Assembly (NCBI GenBank): GCA_034766995.1
Contig: CM068315.1
Location: 23,497,562-23,561,561, forward strand
DNA: 64,000 nt
DNA from: Acanthacorydalis orientalis
Lineage: Eukaryota; Arthropoda; Insecta; Megaloptera; Corydalidae
Direction of reading: 5' to 3'
The translations under genes and the position numbers were made by a program. Of the stretch, positions 1 to 11,466 are shown one piece after another (the stretch's first letter is position 1; the number at the start of each line of letters is the position of its first letter). The notes below the pieces were generated by a model. It did no database searches, was not told the DNA's origin, and saw nothing but the letters and a program-made list of their open reading frames with translations.

Positions 1-1690
1 TTACATTTAATATTTATGATTGCTACTAAAATTATAATCTTTATTTAATTACATTTCGATTTGTACTTAGTAATTAAAACAGATGTGAACATTTAAGATT
101 ATTATAGTTTTTCGTCTAATAGTCGTGCGCGTATTAGTAAAAAATGATATATTTTCATACTTTTCCATATTTTTCAGGTAGTAAAAGTTGAAATAAAGAA
201 TTTATTCTGTAAATAATAGTATTTAATTGTTAATTAAAATGCACTTTTGATACTATCACTAAATTCACTTTCATAAATAAATTGTTTAAGTTAAAATTAA
301 ATAAAAATTAAATATAAATAAATTGTTGAAGTTAAAATTTAATTTATAATATGTTCATGAAAACACGTTAAATATTAAAGAAAAAAAGGTGGAGTTTGTA
401 GATATAAAAGATACATTTTTCACAAAACAGCACAGTTCGATTACTAACTATAAATGTGTATAGTAAATACTGACAAATGTTTTTAAGTAATAAAAATAAT
501 TCCCGTACAAAAACGAGTGTTAATATAAAAATCAAACTTGTATCTATAAAAAGATTAATTTTAAAAATTCAAATTCGATTTAAATTTAAATAGATTTACA
601 AAAACCCCTTGACGAAGAAATTAAAGTTAGCTGTAAAATTTACATTTTAAACACTTATCTACTTTAAGGTACGTTAAAACGACATAAAGTAATTTAGACC
701 ACATTATCATTCATTTAGTAAAGAAAAGTTTATAATTGATTCGCGTGAAATTTTAATTTCGTATTAAGTGAAGTTTACGAATCATTAGGTCTTATGAATA
801 AAAATTCTAATTGGTTCTCTGTTCAAGTTTCATCGACTTCAGGAAACAATGATGGATATTACAATTGATATCCCAGTTGCTTCTAATTAATATCAGATAA
901 GATTTAAATTTCAATTATGTTTATTCAGTGTGTATTCAATATTTAAAAATTATATCAGATGCATTTAACTATTTATGCAGGAGGAAATTTAATACGTTTG
1001 TTTTCTGAAATAGCAATTTTGTACTTAGCTAAAGAAACTTCAAGACGATTGAAGCTGGAAATATAATCTAATGTTTTCTTTTTCATGAACAAAATTTAAT
1101 TTTGTTCATAAAGAAATCAATTTAATAAGAAAATAGCATATTTATTGGAAAATTAAAAATTTTACTCGTATTACATATTTATAATATTTTTCAAATGAAT
1201 TCTTTATTAACTTCATAAATTACAGGTCAAAAATATTCAATAAATCAACCTTAATAATAATTTTTCGTTACTTATTCGCAATTCTATGAAGATTAGATCA
1301 TTTTCAGAATACCAGGATACAGAAAAATGTGTTCAAATTCTTTTACGGTTTGTGGGTGATTAGTTGAAGGTTGAGAGAGAATGAGAGAAAGAGAATAAAG
1401 TTTCTCGAATAATGTAAATCACATTATGTATGATATTACTTGTAATTAAAAAAAAACTTTAAAAAAATTCTCTACTTTTTTAGAAATTACTGCACATAGC
1501 TTACAAATTGCTATTCATATTATTTTTTTAAAAAAAAACGTTTGAAGTAACTGTCATTAATTATTCAATTAGATGCATTAATTTCTTTTTACCTTTTCTG
1601 TTCTTTTTTAATTTTTGGTTCAAATTAAAACGTATTTGTTTATAAATTTTAAGACTTAATTCACTAAGAATTCTTAATGTTTTCCAAGTT
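1..1690. other. AT-rich non-coding spacer
   Basis: No open frame of note and no recognisable transposase. A short partial copy of the dispersed family called Rep-B here lies near 247-285 (the block reading actaaattcactttcataaa). The rest is low-complexity A/T sequence with short poly-A and poly-T runs. I see nothing else to annotate. Confidence 0.6.
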
Positions 1691-1710
1691 AATCAAAATT
1701 TTAGTTTTAT

Positions 1711-1756
<46 letters not shown>

Positions 1757-1757
<1 letters not shown>

Positions 1758-1808
1758 ACATATATACTGAAGATATATATACTAACATGAATTTTTAATA
1801 TATGGAGG

Positions 1809-1853
<45 letters not shown>

Positions 1854-1890
1854 ATATATATGTACATATATATATGCACATATATATATA

Positions 1891-1984
<94 letters not shown>

Positions 1985-2041
1985 TATATATATATATATA
2001 TAATCTTCCTAATATTAAAAATTCATGTTAGTATATATGTC
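1757..2041. repeat. Inverted repeat with a (TA)n loop
   Basis: The block 1757-1816 is nearly the reverse complement of 1995-2041. Both carry the motif acatgaatttttaatat on opposite strands, and the left arm has about 12 extra bases. Between them lie roughly 180 bases of almost pure TA. A further (TA)n tract at 1712-1755 abuts the left arm. The arrangement could form a very long hairpin. The long YIYI open frames across it are only translated TA repeat. Confidence 0.8.
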
Positions 2042-2943
2042 TTTTCTACATTTTTTTCATTGTAAACAATCAGATTTCTTTTCCACATATCTTTTAATTA
2101 TAATGATATTCTTATTTAAATTTTATAATATGAAGTTCAGTAATTTATTAACAAGGCACATTTTTAATTTGATGTGTTTGAATATAAACTCAAGAAAGAG
2201 TCAGAAAATTACAAATGACTTCCTTTTTCCAGTGTATATATTAATTTTTTTTATTAATATCTAGAAAAATAAGCTAAAAAACAAAAAAAGCTCTTCTTTT
2301 TAATGAAATAGCAAATCTGTGTATTTTTTTGTTATTTGAAGTATTGATTGATATTTATGTCGCCAATAATTAGCATTCATAGCAATACCGTGGTTAAATT
2401 CAGATTTACGAAAGAATTATATTTTTATTTCTCAAATAACAAACACTTTCAGATCAAACATGTTAGATAAATTATTATTAATATTTTTGATTGCTGTTTA
2501 TGCACATTTCGATAACTGCATTCATTTTTCTGAGCATTAATGTACATAAAAAGTCTTCGTCGTGAAAAAATCAATAGAATTTAACAAGTAATGTAAAATA
2601 AATAATTCATTTGAGAGACAGGGAGTCTAGTCACTTTATCAGAAATATATTTTCATCTCAACTATTCATTGTTTTGTTCAAAACAATCATAAATATTTCG
2701 TTTCTCAGTCTGTAATAATTATAATCCATCTGTTATTCTCTTATCTTAAAACACATTTCCCTTTTTATCATTTAAAATACTTGTGTTACTATCTGTTATT
2801 GTTTTGTTTGTTTTGGTACGTAAATAAATTTCCTTCTATCTTTTTTATTGTTTCAAATATATTTATATTTCCTAATTAACCACTTAACCAACAAATAATC
2901 AATCAATTAATCTATTTTCACTAAATTACTTTGAAATTTAAAA
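2042..2943. other. AT-rich spacer containing a Rep-B copy
   Basis: Non-coding. Positions about 2388-2520 match the dispersed Rep-B family (attcagatttac, then agatcaaacatgtt, then the gataaattattattaat and ttttgattgctg blocks). A 79-codon frame at 2025-2264 has no recognisable domain and is rich in Phe, Ile and Asn codons, as random AT-rich sequence is. Confidence 0.5.
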
Positions 2944-2963
2944 TTAGTAGATTGAAGTGTGTA

Positions 2964-2964
<1 letters not shown>

Positions 2965-2995
<31 letters not shown>

Positions 2996-2996
2996 A

Positions 2997-3052
<56 letters not shown>

Positions 3053-3056
3053 AATA

Positions 3057-3088
<32 letters not shown>

Positions 3089-3089
3089 A

Positions 3090-3136
<47 letters not shown>

Positions 3137-3137
3137 T
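2965..3137. repeat. (TA)n(GA)n compound microsatellite
   Basis: A long TA tract with two phased copies of an ataaatatattatata interruption, passing into about nine GA units directly before the terminal repeat of a foldback MITE at 3138. Confidence 0.9.
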
Positions 3138-3336
3138 GATTCAATTTAGGTTTACACATGGAAGTTTTAAAAATGGGCGCCGGGGTTAAGAAAAGTCATG
3201 TTATTTTTTATTTAGTATTTTAGTTCAATTCAGTGCTAAAATAAAATTGAACTAAAATACTAAATGGAGAATAACCTGCTTTTTTTTCATTTTTGCGTTT
3301 TTTTTATTACTTCTCTGCGGAAGTATAAGTTGAATC
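3138..3336. mobile_element. Foldback MITE, copy F1
   Basis: About 199 bp with terminal inverted repeats beginning GATTCAA (left) and ending TTGAATC (right), and a perfect central hairpin at 3211-3264 with arms of 20 bases reading tttagtattttagttcaatt. There is no coding capacity. Three relatives lie in the window at 5762-5903, 25959-26080 and 44436-44653. The left end is joined to a (TA)n(GA)n tract. The superfamily is not evident because no clear target duplication is visible. Confidence 0.75.
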
Positions 3337-3369
3337 CCCTTATATATATACATATATACATAATATATA

Positions 3370-4659
3370 CGAGAGTGGTCCCAGAAGTACCCGGCCTGTC
3401 CTAGAGATGGCGGTAGTTGTTTGAAAAATATCACTGTATTAGAAAGTACACAATCTATAAAGCATATGTGTCAAGTTTGAGGACGCCACGTTATTTAGTA
3501 TTTGTTTGGCAGCCATCAATAGTGAACGTTTTCAGTTAATTTGTGAAAATGGAGAAAATTGGTCATCGTTACGTGATACAATACTTTTATTTGAAAGGTC
3601 TCACCCCAACCAATATAAAAACTGAAGTGGATTCTACTCTGGGTGAGTCTGCTCCTTCGTTTACAACAGTGAAATATAGGGTAGCAGAGTTTAAACGAGG
3701 CCATACGAGCTGCCAAGACGAGCATCGCAGTGGTCGACCAAATGAGGTGACGACTCCAGAAATGATGAAGAAAATCCACAAAGCGGTACTGGATGATCGT
3801 CGGCTGAAAGTGCGCGAGCTAGCAGACATAGTAGGCATTTCAAAAAGTGCGGTACATCGCATATTATCTGAAAATTTGGACATGAGAAAGCTGTGTGCAA
3901 GATGGGTGCCGCGTTTTCTCACACTCGAGCAAAAACAGTGCCGTGAAGATGTTTCAATTGAGTGTTTAGCGAAGTTTCACAGCAACAAAGCAGAATTTTT
4001 GCGCCGTTTCATGACCATTGATGAAACATGGGTCCATCACTTCACACCTGAGACAAAAGAACAATCAAAACAATGGACTGAAAAGGGAGAACCGGCTCCA
4101 AAGAACGCGAGTACCGTTTCATCTGCAGGAAAGGTCATGGCGTCGGTTTTTTGGGATGCGCGTGGGATAATTTTCATTGACTATCTTGAAAAAGGAAAAA
4201 CTATCAACGGCAAGTATTATGCGAACTAATTGCAACGTTTGAGCGAAGAAATCAAGCAATAACGGCCGCATTTGGCTAAGAATAAAGTGTTGTTTCATCA
4301 AGACAATGCACCAGCTCACAAATCCGTTATTGCAATGGCCAAAATTAATGAATTAAAGTTTGAATTGCTACCTCATGCACCCTATTCGCCAGAGTTAGCC
4401 CCCTCGGATTATTTTCTGTTCCCAAACTTGAAAAAATGGCTCAGTGGTCAAAGATTTCCCAATGATGAAGAAGTGATGTCGGCAGTTAATGGGTATTTTG
4501 AGGAGCAAGACAGTTCTTATTATAAAAAGGGTATCGAACTTATTGAACATCGCTGGGAAAAGTGTATAGAGCTGAAAGGAGATTATGTTGAAAAATAAAT
4601 ATATTTTTTTTCAAATTTTTTGTGTTTTCTTTGTTGGGTCGGGTACTTCTTGGACCCCC

Positions 4660-4663
<4 letters not shown>
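3370..4663 (+). mobile_element. Near-complete mariner (irritans-like), copy 1
   Basis: A 1,294-bp element flanked by TA on both sides and embedded in TA microsatellite sequence. Its ends are inverted repeats: the left starts CGAGAGTGGTCCCAGAAG and the right end, reverse complemented, starts TGAGGGGGGTCCAAGAAG. Length, TA target and the DD34D transposase inside identify a mariner. A second copy of identical length sits at 23169-24462. The protein resembles the irritans subfamily (Himar1-type); the subfamily call is from memory of family motifs. Confidence 0.93.
3549..4598 (+). pseudogene. Mariner transposase, two nonsense mutations
   Basis: A cut-and-paste transposase that would bind the element's inverted repeats and insert it at TA. 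The frame starts at the first Met after the leader (ATGGAG at 3549) and would run 349 residues to the TAA at 4596-4598, the normal mariner length. The N-terminal half holds the helix-turn-helix DNA-binding region (ADIVGISKSAVHRIL near residues 98-112), followed by the WVPR linker motif. The catalytic DD34D triad is present: Asp158 in IDETWVHH, Asp252 in HQDNAP, Asp287 in APSDYF, with 34 residues between the last two. Premature TAA codons at 4227-4229 and 4260-4262 lie before the second Asp, so the copy is dead as it stands. The sister copy reads Leu and Lys at these sites, so each is a single-base change. Confidence 0.93.
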
Positions 4664-4690
<27 letters not shown>

Positions 4691-4693
<3 letters not shown>

Positions 4694-5760
4694 TAAAAAA
4701 GTTCGTATACGATTTGAAATTGAGACTCAAGCGATTTTTATTCGCAGAAAACGCTTTTATTAATCAATCATGTGTTTACCATCGTTTTCTGCAATCATTT
4801 TCCAACGCTCAGGCAGCTGCTAAATTCCTCGTTCGTAAAAGCTGCCGTTTTTTTCGGAAAAAAGGCGGTGAGATTGTTTTTGACGGCCTCCACAGTGTCA
4901 ACTTTTTTACCATTTAAACGGTTTTGCAGCGACCAGAACAAATGATAATCCGAAGGTACAATGTCCGAAAAATACGGTGGATACGATATGATTTAGCATT
5001 TCAACTACTCCAGTTTTTGTAGTCATTTTTTTCTGTATGTGGTTTTGCATTGCCGTGGTGGAAGATACCCTTTTTAATTGACCAAAATCGGACGCTTTTC
5101 TTTAATTGATCCATTCAGTTTGGTTAGTTGTTGACAGTGCTTCTCCCTAGTAATCGTTTCGCCCCGTGAAAGCAGCTCAAAATAAACATCCTTTCAATCC
5201 CACCAAACACACAGCAACTCCTTCATCGGATGCAAACTAGGCTTGGCGACTAGTTCTGCCCCTTCATTCGCTTGTTCTCACGTTCGTATGTGTTGGACGT
5301 TGTTGAACAGAATCCACTTCTCATCACCAGTCACCATCCAAACTAAAAAAGGCTTTCTTTTGAAACGTCCAAGTAAAGAAATTGCCAAAGAGATGCGATT
5401 AAACTTGCTTTTTCAGATAACGAGTTCGGCGCTCACGTATCGAGCTTCAACGTGAACCCTAGCTTCTTTAAATACCGAAATGCAGTCGACCTGTCAATGT
5501 TTGTTAATTCTGAGTGTCTTAGAAACCTCTTTTGTCGAAATTCTTGAGTTATTGTCATTTTAAGTGCGCACAACAAGCGGAGTGATCTTCGAGGTTAAAA
5601 TCACCAAGTCATAATTTAGCAAACTATTCTTCAAAGTTAAAAGCGATGGTGTGTGGTCCAAATAAACCTACTAAATATTTTTCGTTGTTGCTGTAACGGT
5701 TACTCCTTTCCGAAACTCGTACAACTTAACGTGACGAAAGTGTATCTTTTCGTTGTACAT
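4691..5760 (-). pseudogene. Old mariner remnant (mellifera-like), reverse strand
   Basis: Read on the minus strand, pieces of a mariner transposase appear in order: an N-terminal FRKGVTVTATTKNI block near 5700, the catalytic VTGDEKWILFNNVQ block near 5310, the CVWWD block near 5200, KEKRPILVN near 5085 and a C-terminal LPERWKMI block near 4800. Stops and frameshifts interrupt every frame. The motif set fits the mellifera-type mariners rather than the element at 3370. It abuts (TA)n on the left and a truncated foldback MITE on the right. Matching terminal repeats could not be found, so the ends are approximate. Confidence 0.8.
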
Positions 5761-5761
5761 T

Positions 5762-5903
5762 GTCATGTTGTTGTTTATTTAGTATTTTAGTTCAATTCAA
5801 TATTAAAATACAATTGAACTAAAATACTAAATGAAGGATAACATGTTTTTTTTGAAATTTTTGCTTATTTTAAATACTTTCGTATGGAAACTTAAGTTGA
5901 ATC
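5762..5903. mobile_element. Foldback MITE, copy F2 (left end missing)
   Basis: Shares the central hairpin (5778-5831) and right terminal repeat (ending TTGAATC at 5903) with the F1 copy at 3138. The left half is replaced by the adjacent mariner remnant, the junction lying near 5762. A (TA)n tract follows from about 5920. Confidence 0.7.
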
Positions 5904-5912
5904 ACTCTAAAC

Positions 5913-5960
<48 letters not shown>

Positions 5961-6121
5961 TATTATTTAAATTCAAATTCAAAATAATTGTAGTATAATC
6001 TACATGAAAACTTCGTGCACTGGAAAATTTCTATAAGCAAAGAATAATAATTTGAAACCTCGTGTACTTCATATTTTAAATAAAGTACCCCCATTATCCT
6101 TACGTATTCGGCTCATATGTA

Positions 6122-6157
<36 letters not shown>

Positions 6158-6477
6158 CTTTTATTTTTCTTACTATGAAACACAACTCACGTATTTTTCT
6201 TCAGAACACATTAAATATTTAATGTTGATACATTACAGGAAACAAAGATATTAATAAGACTTTATTCGATAGTTTTGTGATAAATCAAGATTTTGATACT
6301 CTATATAAATAATAATTACTGAGAGAAGATACGGGACATTTATTCAAGGCTTAAAATATATATTTGCGTATGTCAACCTCAATTTCTCAACTGTTACGGT
6401 CGAATAGACGAGTTCTTTGTATAATAATATTTCTCTCTACAAACACCACACATATTAAATATATAAATACAAATACA

Positions 6478-6511
<34 letters not shown>

Positions 6512-7082
6512 AAAGAGAAAAGTGGAGAATGTGCCTTATTGTCACACATTCCATTCTTGTGTCATCATCACACGACCCGACGATGCAAGTATAAATAACA
6601 GCTCGTTAAGGATAATTCGCCCCCCGGTGTAAATATGCAGTAGTTGGCAAGCTTGTGTGACGTTGTTAGCATCGTCGGCTTGTATCGGGTTTCTGTGGAA
6701 TTGTTGAGTTATGTTTTTGTGCAAATGTCAAGAAAATGCATAAACGTCGCCGTACGAGTTTACGTCGCGGAATGTGTACATGTCTTTTATTCGCATTGTA
6801 TTCATTTAATGTATTGTTTTATACTGAAAGCACGTATCATTTATACGAAATTCGATATCGTCGAATGATATGATATTTTATTATATCCCTTTTTTTCTTG
6901 TGTGTTATATAATATCAATTTGGGTTGCGTTCTTATTTTTTTTTATTTAAAAAAATAAAAGAGCTTTTGTGTGTGGTATATTCCTTTTATAAGAAATGTG
7001 TCGATTTTTTTAAAAAGTATTTTTATTTGAATGAACTTTTTAATAGTAGAGAAGTATTTTCTGTTATTTATTTATGAAAATT
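5904..7082. other. Spacer with TA microsatellites
   Basis: Contains (TA)n tracts at about 5920-5955, 6123-6155 and 6478-6512. The stretch 6590-6870 is less AT-rich and has open frames on both strands, but no domain or convincing splice signals. No gene is supported. Confidence 0.5.
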
Positions 7083-7500
7083 AAAATATATTTTATACCA
7101 GGTGGCTCCGCCCCATGCCCGTTACGTTCTGTAGCTCTTGAGAGAGCTTCTCCACCACTCTCTCAACCCTAATAAATTACAGAAATTAACAATTATACAC
7201 ACAAAATAATGTCAGTTGTAAAGTTTTATTGGAAAAGTTTATAAAAAAAGTTTAATGTTAAAATGTGTAACGATTTTTTTTACTCTAAAGCTTCAGTGGA
7301 TACAATATTTTGAATAAATTTCTTATTAGTTGTACATTTAAATCGTATATGCTTTTTCTTTGTACATCGCGAGAGATCTACATACACGTGACTGATGTCA
7401 ACCAATCAAAACAAAGACCACGTGATCTCTCTCAGCCAATCGGAACATGAATAAGGTTTCCAAAAAGTATACACAGGACTGATTGTTTTTAAAGAGAGGA
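7083..7500 (+). repeat. Dispersed repeat Rep-A, copy 1
   Basis: First of six related copies. Order of blocks: a CT-rich start with ctccgcccc, cctaataaattacagaaatt, aaaagtttataaa, ctaaagcttcagtg, aatattttgaataaatttcttat, a tgtacatcgcgagag block, then CCAAT-containing repeats (tcaaccaatc, cagccaatcgg) and aaaagtatacacaggactgatt before an AGAGAG tail. It has no open frame. This copy shows the uninterrupted form of the site that is split by a hAT-like insertion at 22338. Confidence 0.75.
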
Positions 7501-7670
7501 AAAGTATCAATATAGAATATTATTTTTCTGCAACGTAGCAGTTTATTTGGACTCTACAGTAAATGTAATATTCCACTATTATTAGATTCTGAGTGTTGGA
7601 AATAATATAAACAACATAATTATAAAAGACAAGAAAGTAAAATATATTTGTTTTTGTTGTTATGAAAAGG

Positions 7671-7675
<5 letters not shown>

Positions 7676-7721
<46 letters not shown>

Positions 7722-7729
7722 ATATATCT

Positions 7730-7766
<37 letters not shown>
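7676..7766. repeat. (TA)n microsatellite
   Basis: Two TA tracts separated by a short tgtatgta/ctttatatg spacer. It lies between two Rep-A copies. Confidence 0.9.
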
Positions 7767-7770
<4 letters not shown>

Positions 7771-7794
7771 TATAACGTAAATCATACATCATTA

Positions 7795-7975
7795 TCAAAC
7801 AGCGAAGAAGCGGAGTCGATGAATAATAAAACATCACAGAACTAAAACGATCAACAAAGAAGCGAAGCGATTAGCAAAGAAGGACCAATCAAAAAGCAGA
7901 TGACGCGATGTCATCAGCCAATCAGAACATAAATAAAAGTGACGGCACAAGACTGATTTTTAATTATAGAGAGAA
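7795..7975 (+). repeat. Rep-A copy 2 (3' part)
   Basis: Only the right half of Rep-A is present: ggaccaatc and cagccaatcagaacataaataaaa, ending in the shared gactgatttttaattatagagag tail. The left part is unusual in repeating gaagcgaagcga-like words, also seen in the reverse copy near 59300. Confidence 0.65.
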
Positions 7976-8069
7976 CATTTATGAAACATCAACAAAAAAT
8001 ACTACAAAGTATTATCCATTCATATTTATTTCATTAATGAACCGAGATTCCTCGATAAAAATCAATATT

Positions 8070-8355
8070 CATAATTAAATTATAGTAATATTATTTTAAA
8101 AATGTAAAAATCATAAAAATATTGTATAATATATTTATAAAAATAGACTTTAAAGTTCCAATAAAAAGTATAATTGTTTTTTTCATATTTTTAATTAGTA
8201 TATTTACAATTTACAAATTAAAAACAGCGCAATACGGTTCAAACAGCGCAATGACACTGTGACTGAATTTACTTTCATAAATAAATCATTGTTTCACACC
8301 ACAGAACATGAAAAAAATTCTCATCAAAAATATTCAATAAATGATTATATATCAA
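8070..8355 (+). repeat. Direct repeat unit D1 with Rep-B end
   Basis: Imperfectly repeated at 8945-9240. Shared blocks in order: attattttaaaaatgtaaaaat, gactttaaagttccaataaaa, ttacaaattaaaaacagcgcaatac, then the Rep-B core (gacactgtgactgaat, catgaaaaaaattct, atattcaataaat). It is non-coding and may be part of a larger undescribed non-autonomous element. Confidence 0.65.
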
Positions 8356-8447
8356 TCAAGTCACTTTTTGTGATTATTTGATTTACCGATTGGTAATTTT
8401 AAGTTTAATTGTTTTAAAAAAGTTATTTATATAGATACGTTATATAA

Positions 8448-8585
8448 AATTTCACTAACGATTTTTGTCTTTCCACGAATCACAAATATTTTTTTCAAAT
8501 CAAAAATGTTCAAGTAATCATTATTGATCATTTTTGATTTTGCTTATAGATATTTAGATCTTGGTGCTATAATCTTCAAAGGAAA
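8448..8585 (+). repeat. Rep-B copy
   Basis: Matches the family core through ccacgaatcacaaatatttttttcaa, caaaaatgttcaagtaatcattattgatca and the 3' block atatttagatcttggtgct, which recurs almost unchanged at 13825. Confidence 0.65.
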
Positions 8586-8844
8586 ATATGAACGTTTACT
8601 GATTAATTAATAAAATATTTTGAATTTAACTTGTCGGAATAAGAATTCAAAATAATCACTAAATCAGAAATATTTACTTTTTTCAGTTCATCTGTTATTT
8701 TTTTTTTACTAAATCTAGAAAAACAAGCTAGAAAATGAAAGAAGTTATTTCTTTCATGAAATATTAAGACTATTTCTGTTAGTGATTATTTGAATTATCA
8801 ATTGATATTTATGTGGTCAATATTAGCTTTTAGCACACTGCAGT

Positions 8845-9009
8845 TTCGATAGAGTAGCTGAATTCAGTTTCACAAATGAATTATTTTCCTTCTCACAAGC
8901 AACAAAAATTTTTCTGGTCAAAAAAGTTCAACAGATCATTATGTTCTAAAATATAATATTTCAATTATATTAATATTATCTTAAAAATGTAAAAATACGT
9001 AAATATATA

Positions 9010-9048
<39 letters not shown>

Positions 9049-9240
9049 TGACTTTAATGTTTCGATAAAAATTATAATTGTCTTTTTTATATTTTAAATT
9101 AATATATTTATGATTTACAAATTACAAACAGCACAATACAGTTCTGAAACTGTCACTAAATTCATTTTCATCAATGAATCATTTTTTGACCCCACAAATC
9201 ATGAAAAAAATTCTGATCAAAAATTTTCAATATATTTAAT
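8845..9240 (+). repeat. Rep-B copy followed by direct repeat unit D2
   Basis: A short Rep-B core at 8860-8945 (ttcacaaatgaatta, gttcaacagatcatta) is followed by unit D2 (8945-9240), the partner of D1 at 8070. D2 contains a TA microsatellite at about 9008-9046 that D1 lacks. It ends in another Rep-B core (actgtcactaaattcattttc, aatcatgaaaaaaattctgatc). Confidence 0.6.
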
Positions 9241-9992
9241 ACTTTCAAAATGATCTCAATGTTGTGTAAATTGGTATACATTTTGTTAATATTGAATCAT
9301 ATAACAATAATATTTAAATTATAAATTATTTAGTAATACAAGTATTATTTTTGTAGATATTTAAATTTTTTATTTATGTATAGTGAATATATGATAAGTA
9401 TTTCAAGTTTGTAGCCATTTCCTTAACACATTTATTGGACAAGGTTTTTGTTTGTTTGAAAATTTAGAATTAACATTTGTAGCTAATTTGTATACAATAT
9501 AAATACAGTGTATATATATATATATATATATACATACCCACTATATATGAAATACGGTATAAATAAAATCTAACACAGAAACGTATCAATTTTCATTATA
9601 AAGATTTCGAACGAAACGTGTAACTTGTCACCGACACTACTGAACGTCATTTAAAACTCGATTCATCAATATATACACCGATAAAAGTTCACGTTTCTGT
9701 TAAGTCAACAGCTAGACTAATTCCATTTACACCTCTTTATTTTCCGTTTCTCTTTTCTTCGCGTTCCTTTCGTACGGCTTTTACGAATTGCACGTCGGGT
9801 TTGAAACATGTCTATAGGGGTGTAAAACTTTTCATCTCTCTAGCTTCTTGTTAATTCGTTTGTCATGGTCCACTACATCCGTTCAATTCACTTTTCTTTA
9901 CACGCAATTTGGTAATTTTTACTAGGTTCCCATGTTTGTCAAACAGTGTTTGTGTGAAGATTTAGATTGCTAGTCCATTAGTTGGATTATTA

Positions 9993-10039
<47 letters not shown>

Positions 10040-10129
10040 TGTGCGTGTGTATATATGTAAACATCTAAATAATTATAGATTATATAATTTTATAATCAAT
10101 AATATATTAGAAAAGAAATTAAACAGTTG
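9241..10129. other. Spacer, partly less AT-rich
   Basis: Non-coding. 9590-9960 has higher GC than its surroundings and pyrimidine-rich stretches but no supported exon. (TA)n tracts lie at about 9510-9531 and 9997-10034. Confidence 0.45.
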
Positions 10130-11305
10130 TTACAGCAATAGTAAATTATATTTTAAAATAATTTCTAAAAATAGTCGTAGATAATATTTAAAAGGTTTTA
10201 ACGAATATCTTAAAGAAATATTCAGATTAAATTTTATATTATTAAAATCTTTAATATGTATTTAATGTTTAATTTGTTAAAAAATAATAGTTTTACTGAG
10301 AGAAAAAATATATTAAATTATTTATCAGTTTGAAATATTTAACTGAATTTAAATTATTCACAACAGAATTTCTTATAGACTTACTATAACATTATTTGTA
10401 TAGCTTTCAATATTAATTTAAAAATTAATTTAAGTTCTCGAATCATTACTTACTTAAATAATGAATTTTAAAGATGGAATTTTCAGATATTATAGAATTA
10501 ATAAACTAGAAACTTTCTTTCGCAATAATTTACATAAATAACTAAAGATTATATTTAAAATATTTTAACGAATATCTGAAAAAAATATTGAAAATAAATG
10601 TTTCACTATAAAGACGTTTAATATTTATTAAAAAACATGCTAAATAATAATAAATTCATTAAGAAACTATTATATTAAATTATTTATCAGTTTGAAGCAC
10701 TTAATAGAATTTAAATTATTTATAACAGACGTAATTATGGGCACTGAAATTTTAAGACAACATTATTTGTTCAATTTTTAATATTATATTAGACATATTG
10801 ATTCAAAATTTTAAATAACTATTTTTTTAAAGAAAGAATTACAGAAATAGAAAATGCTGTTATTATAGATTATTAAACAAGAAAATCATATTTCTCAATA
10901 ATTGCCAAAAATAAACGAAGATTATATTTAAAAGATTTTAACAAATACTTTAAATACATATTTCACTATTACAACGTTTAATTTTCATTAATAATAAACT
11001 AGAAAATAACAACTTTACTAAGAAGAAAATATATTCAATTATTTATCAGTTGAAGTATTTAACGAAATTTAAATTATTCACAACATACATTCTTATAGAT
11101 TTGTAATAAATTTATTTGTATGACCCTTAATATTATTTAAAAGTTTGATTTAAGTTTTTATGTCATTACTTTCTTAGAGAAAGAATTTTAGAAGTGAAAT
11201 TATTAGATATTATAGAATTAATAAGCTAGAAAAATTTGTTTCGCAATAATTTCCACAAATAACTAAAGATTATACTTAGAAGGTTTTAATGAATATTTTA
11301 AACCT
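10130..11305 (+). repeat. Tandem array of about 360-bp units
   Basis: Roughly three diverged units. The block gattatatttaaaa..ttttaacgaatatct starts near 10176, 10541, 10911 and 11261, giving spacings of about 350-370 bp. Other landmarks recur once per unit: ttaaattatttatcagtttgaa, aatttaaattattcacaacag, aagaatttta followed by attatagaattaataa, and cgcaataattt. It is very AT-rich with no open frame. It looks like an old satellite or tandem duplication. Confidence 0.8.
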
Positions 11306-11399
11306 TTTCTGGCGAACTAAATATAAATATTGATACTTTTAAAAGAAGATCTTGTAAAAGATACACAACTAACTAACCTACCTATAAATAAAATACATG

Positions 11400-11401
<2 letters not shown>

Positions 11402-11464
<63 letters not shown>
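11402..11464. repeat. (TA)n(TG)n microsatellite
   Basis: About 26 TA units followed by TG units. A similar TA/TG plus 'agatgatttgatttttttcttga' segment is repeated at 11460-11530 and 11605-11690, so the flank is duplicated too. Confidence 0.85.

Positions 11465-11466
<2 letters not shown>

Noticed and set aside
1664..2065. Long YIYIYI open frames on both strands across TA tracts (also at 2944, 24194, 34142, 37242, 42912, 48537, 55529 and 55830)
   Set aside because: They are translations of (TA)n microsatellites, open in several frames on both strands.
3587..3922. Minus-strand frames of 69-111 codons opposite the two mariner transposases (also 23386-23721)
   Set aside because: They are antisense shadows of the transposase gene.
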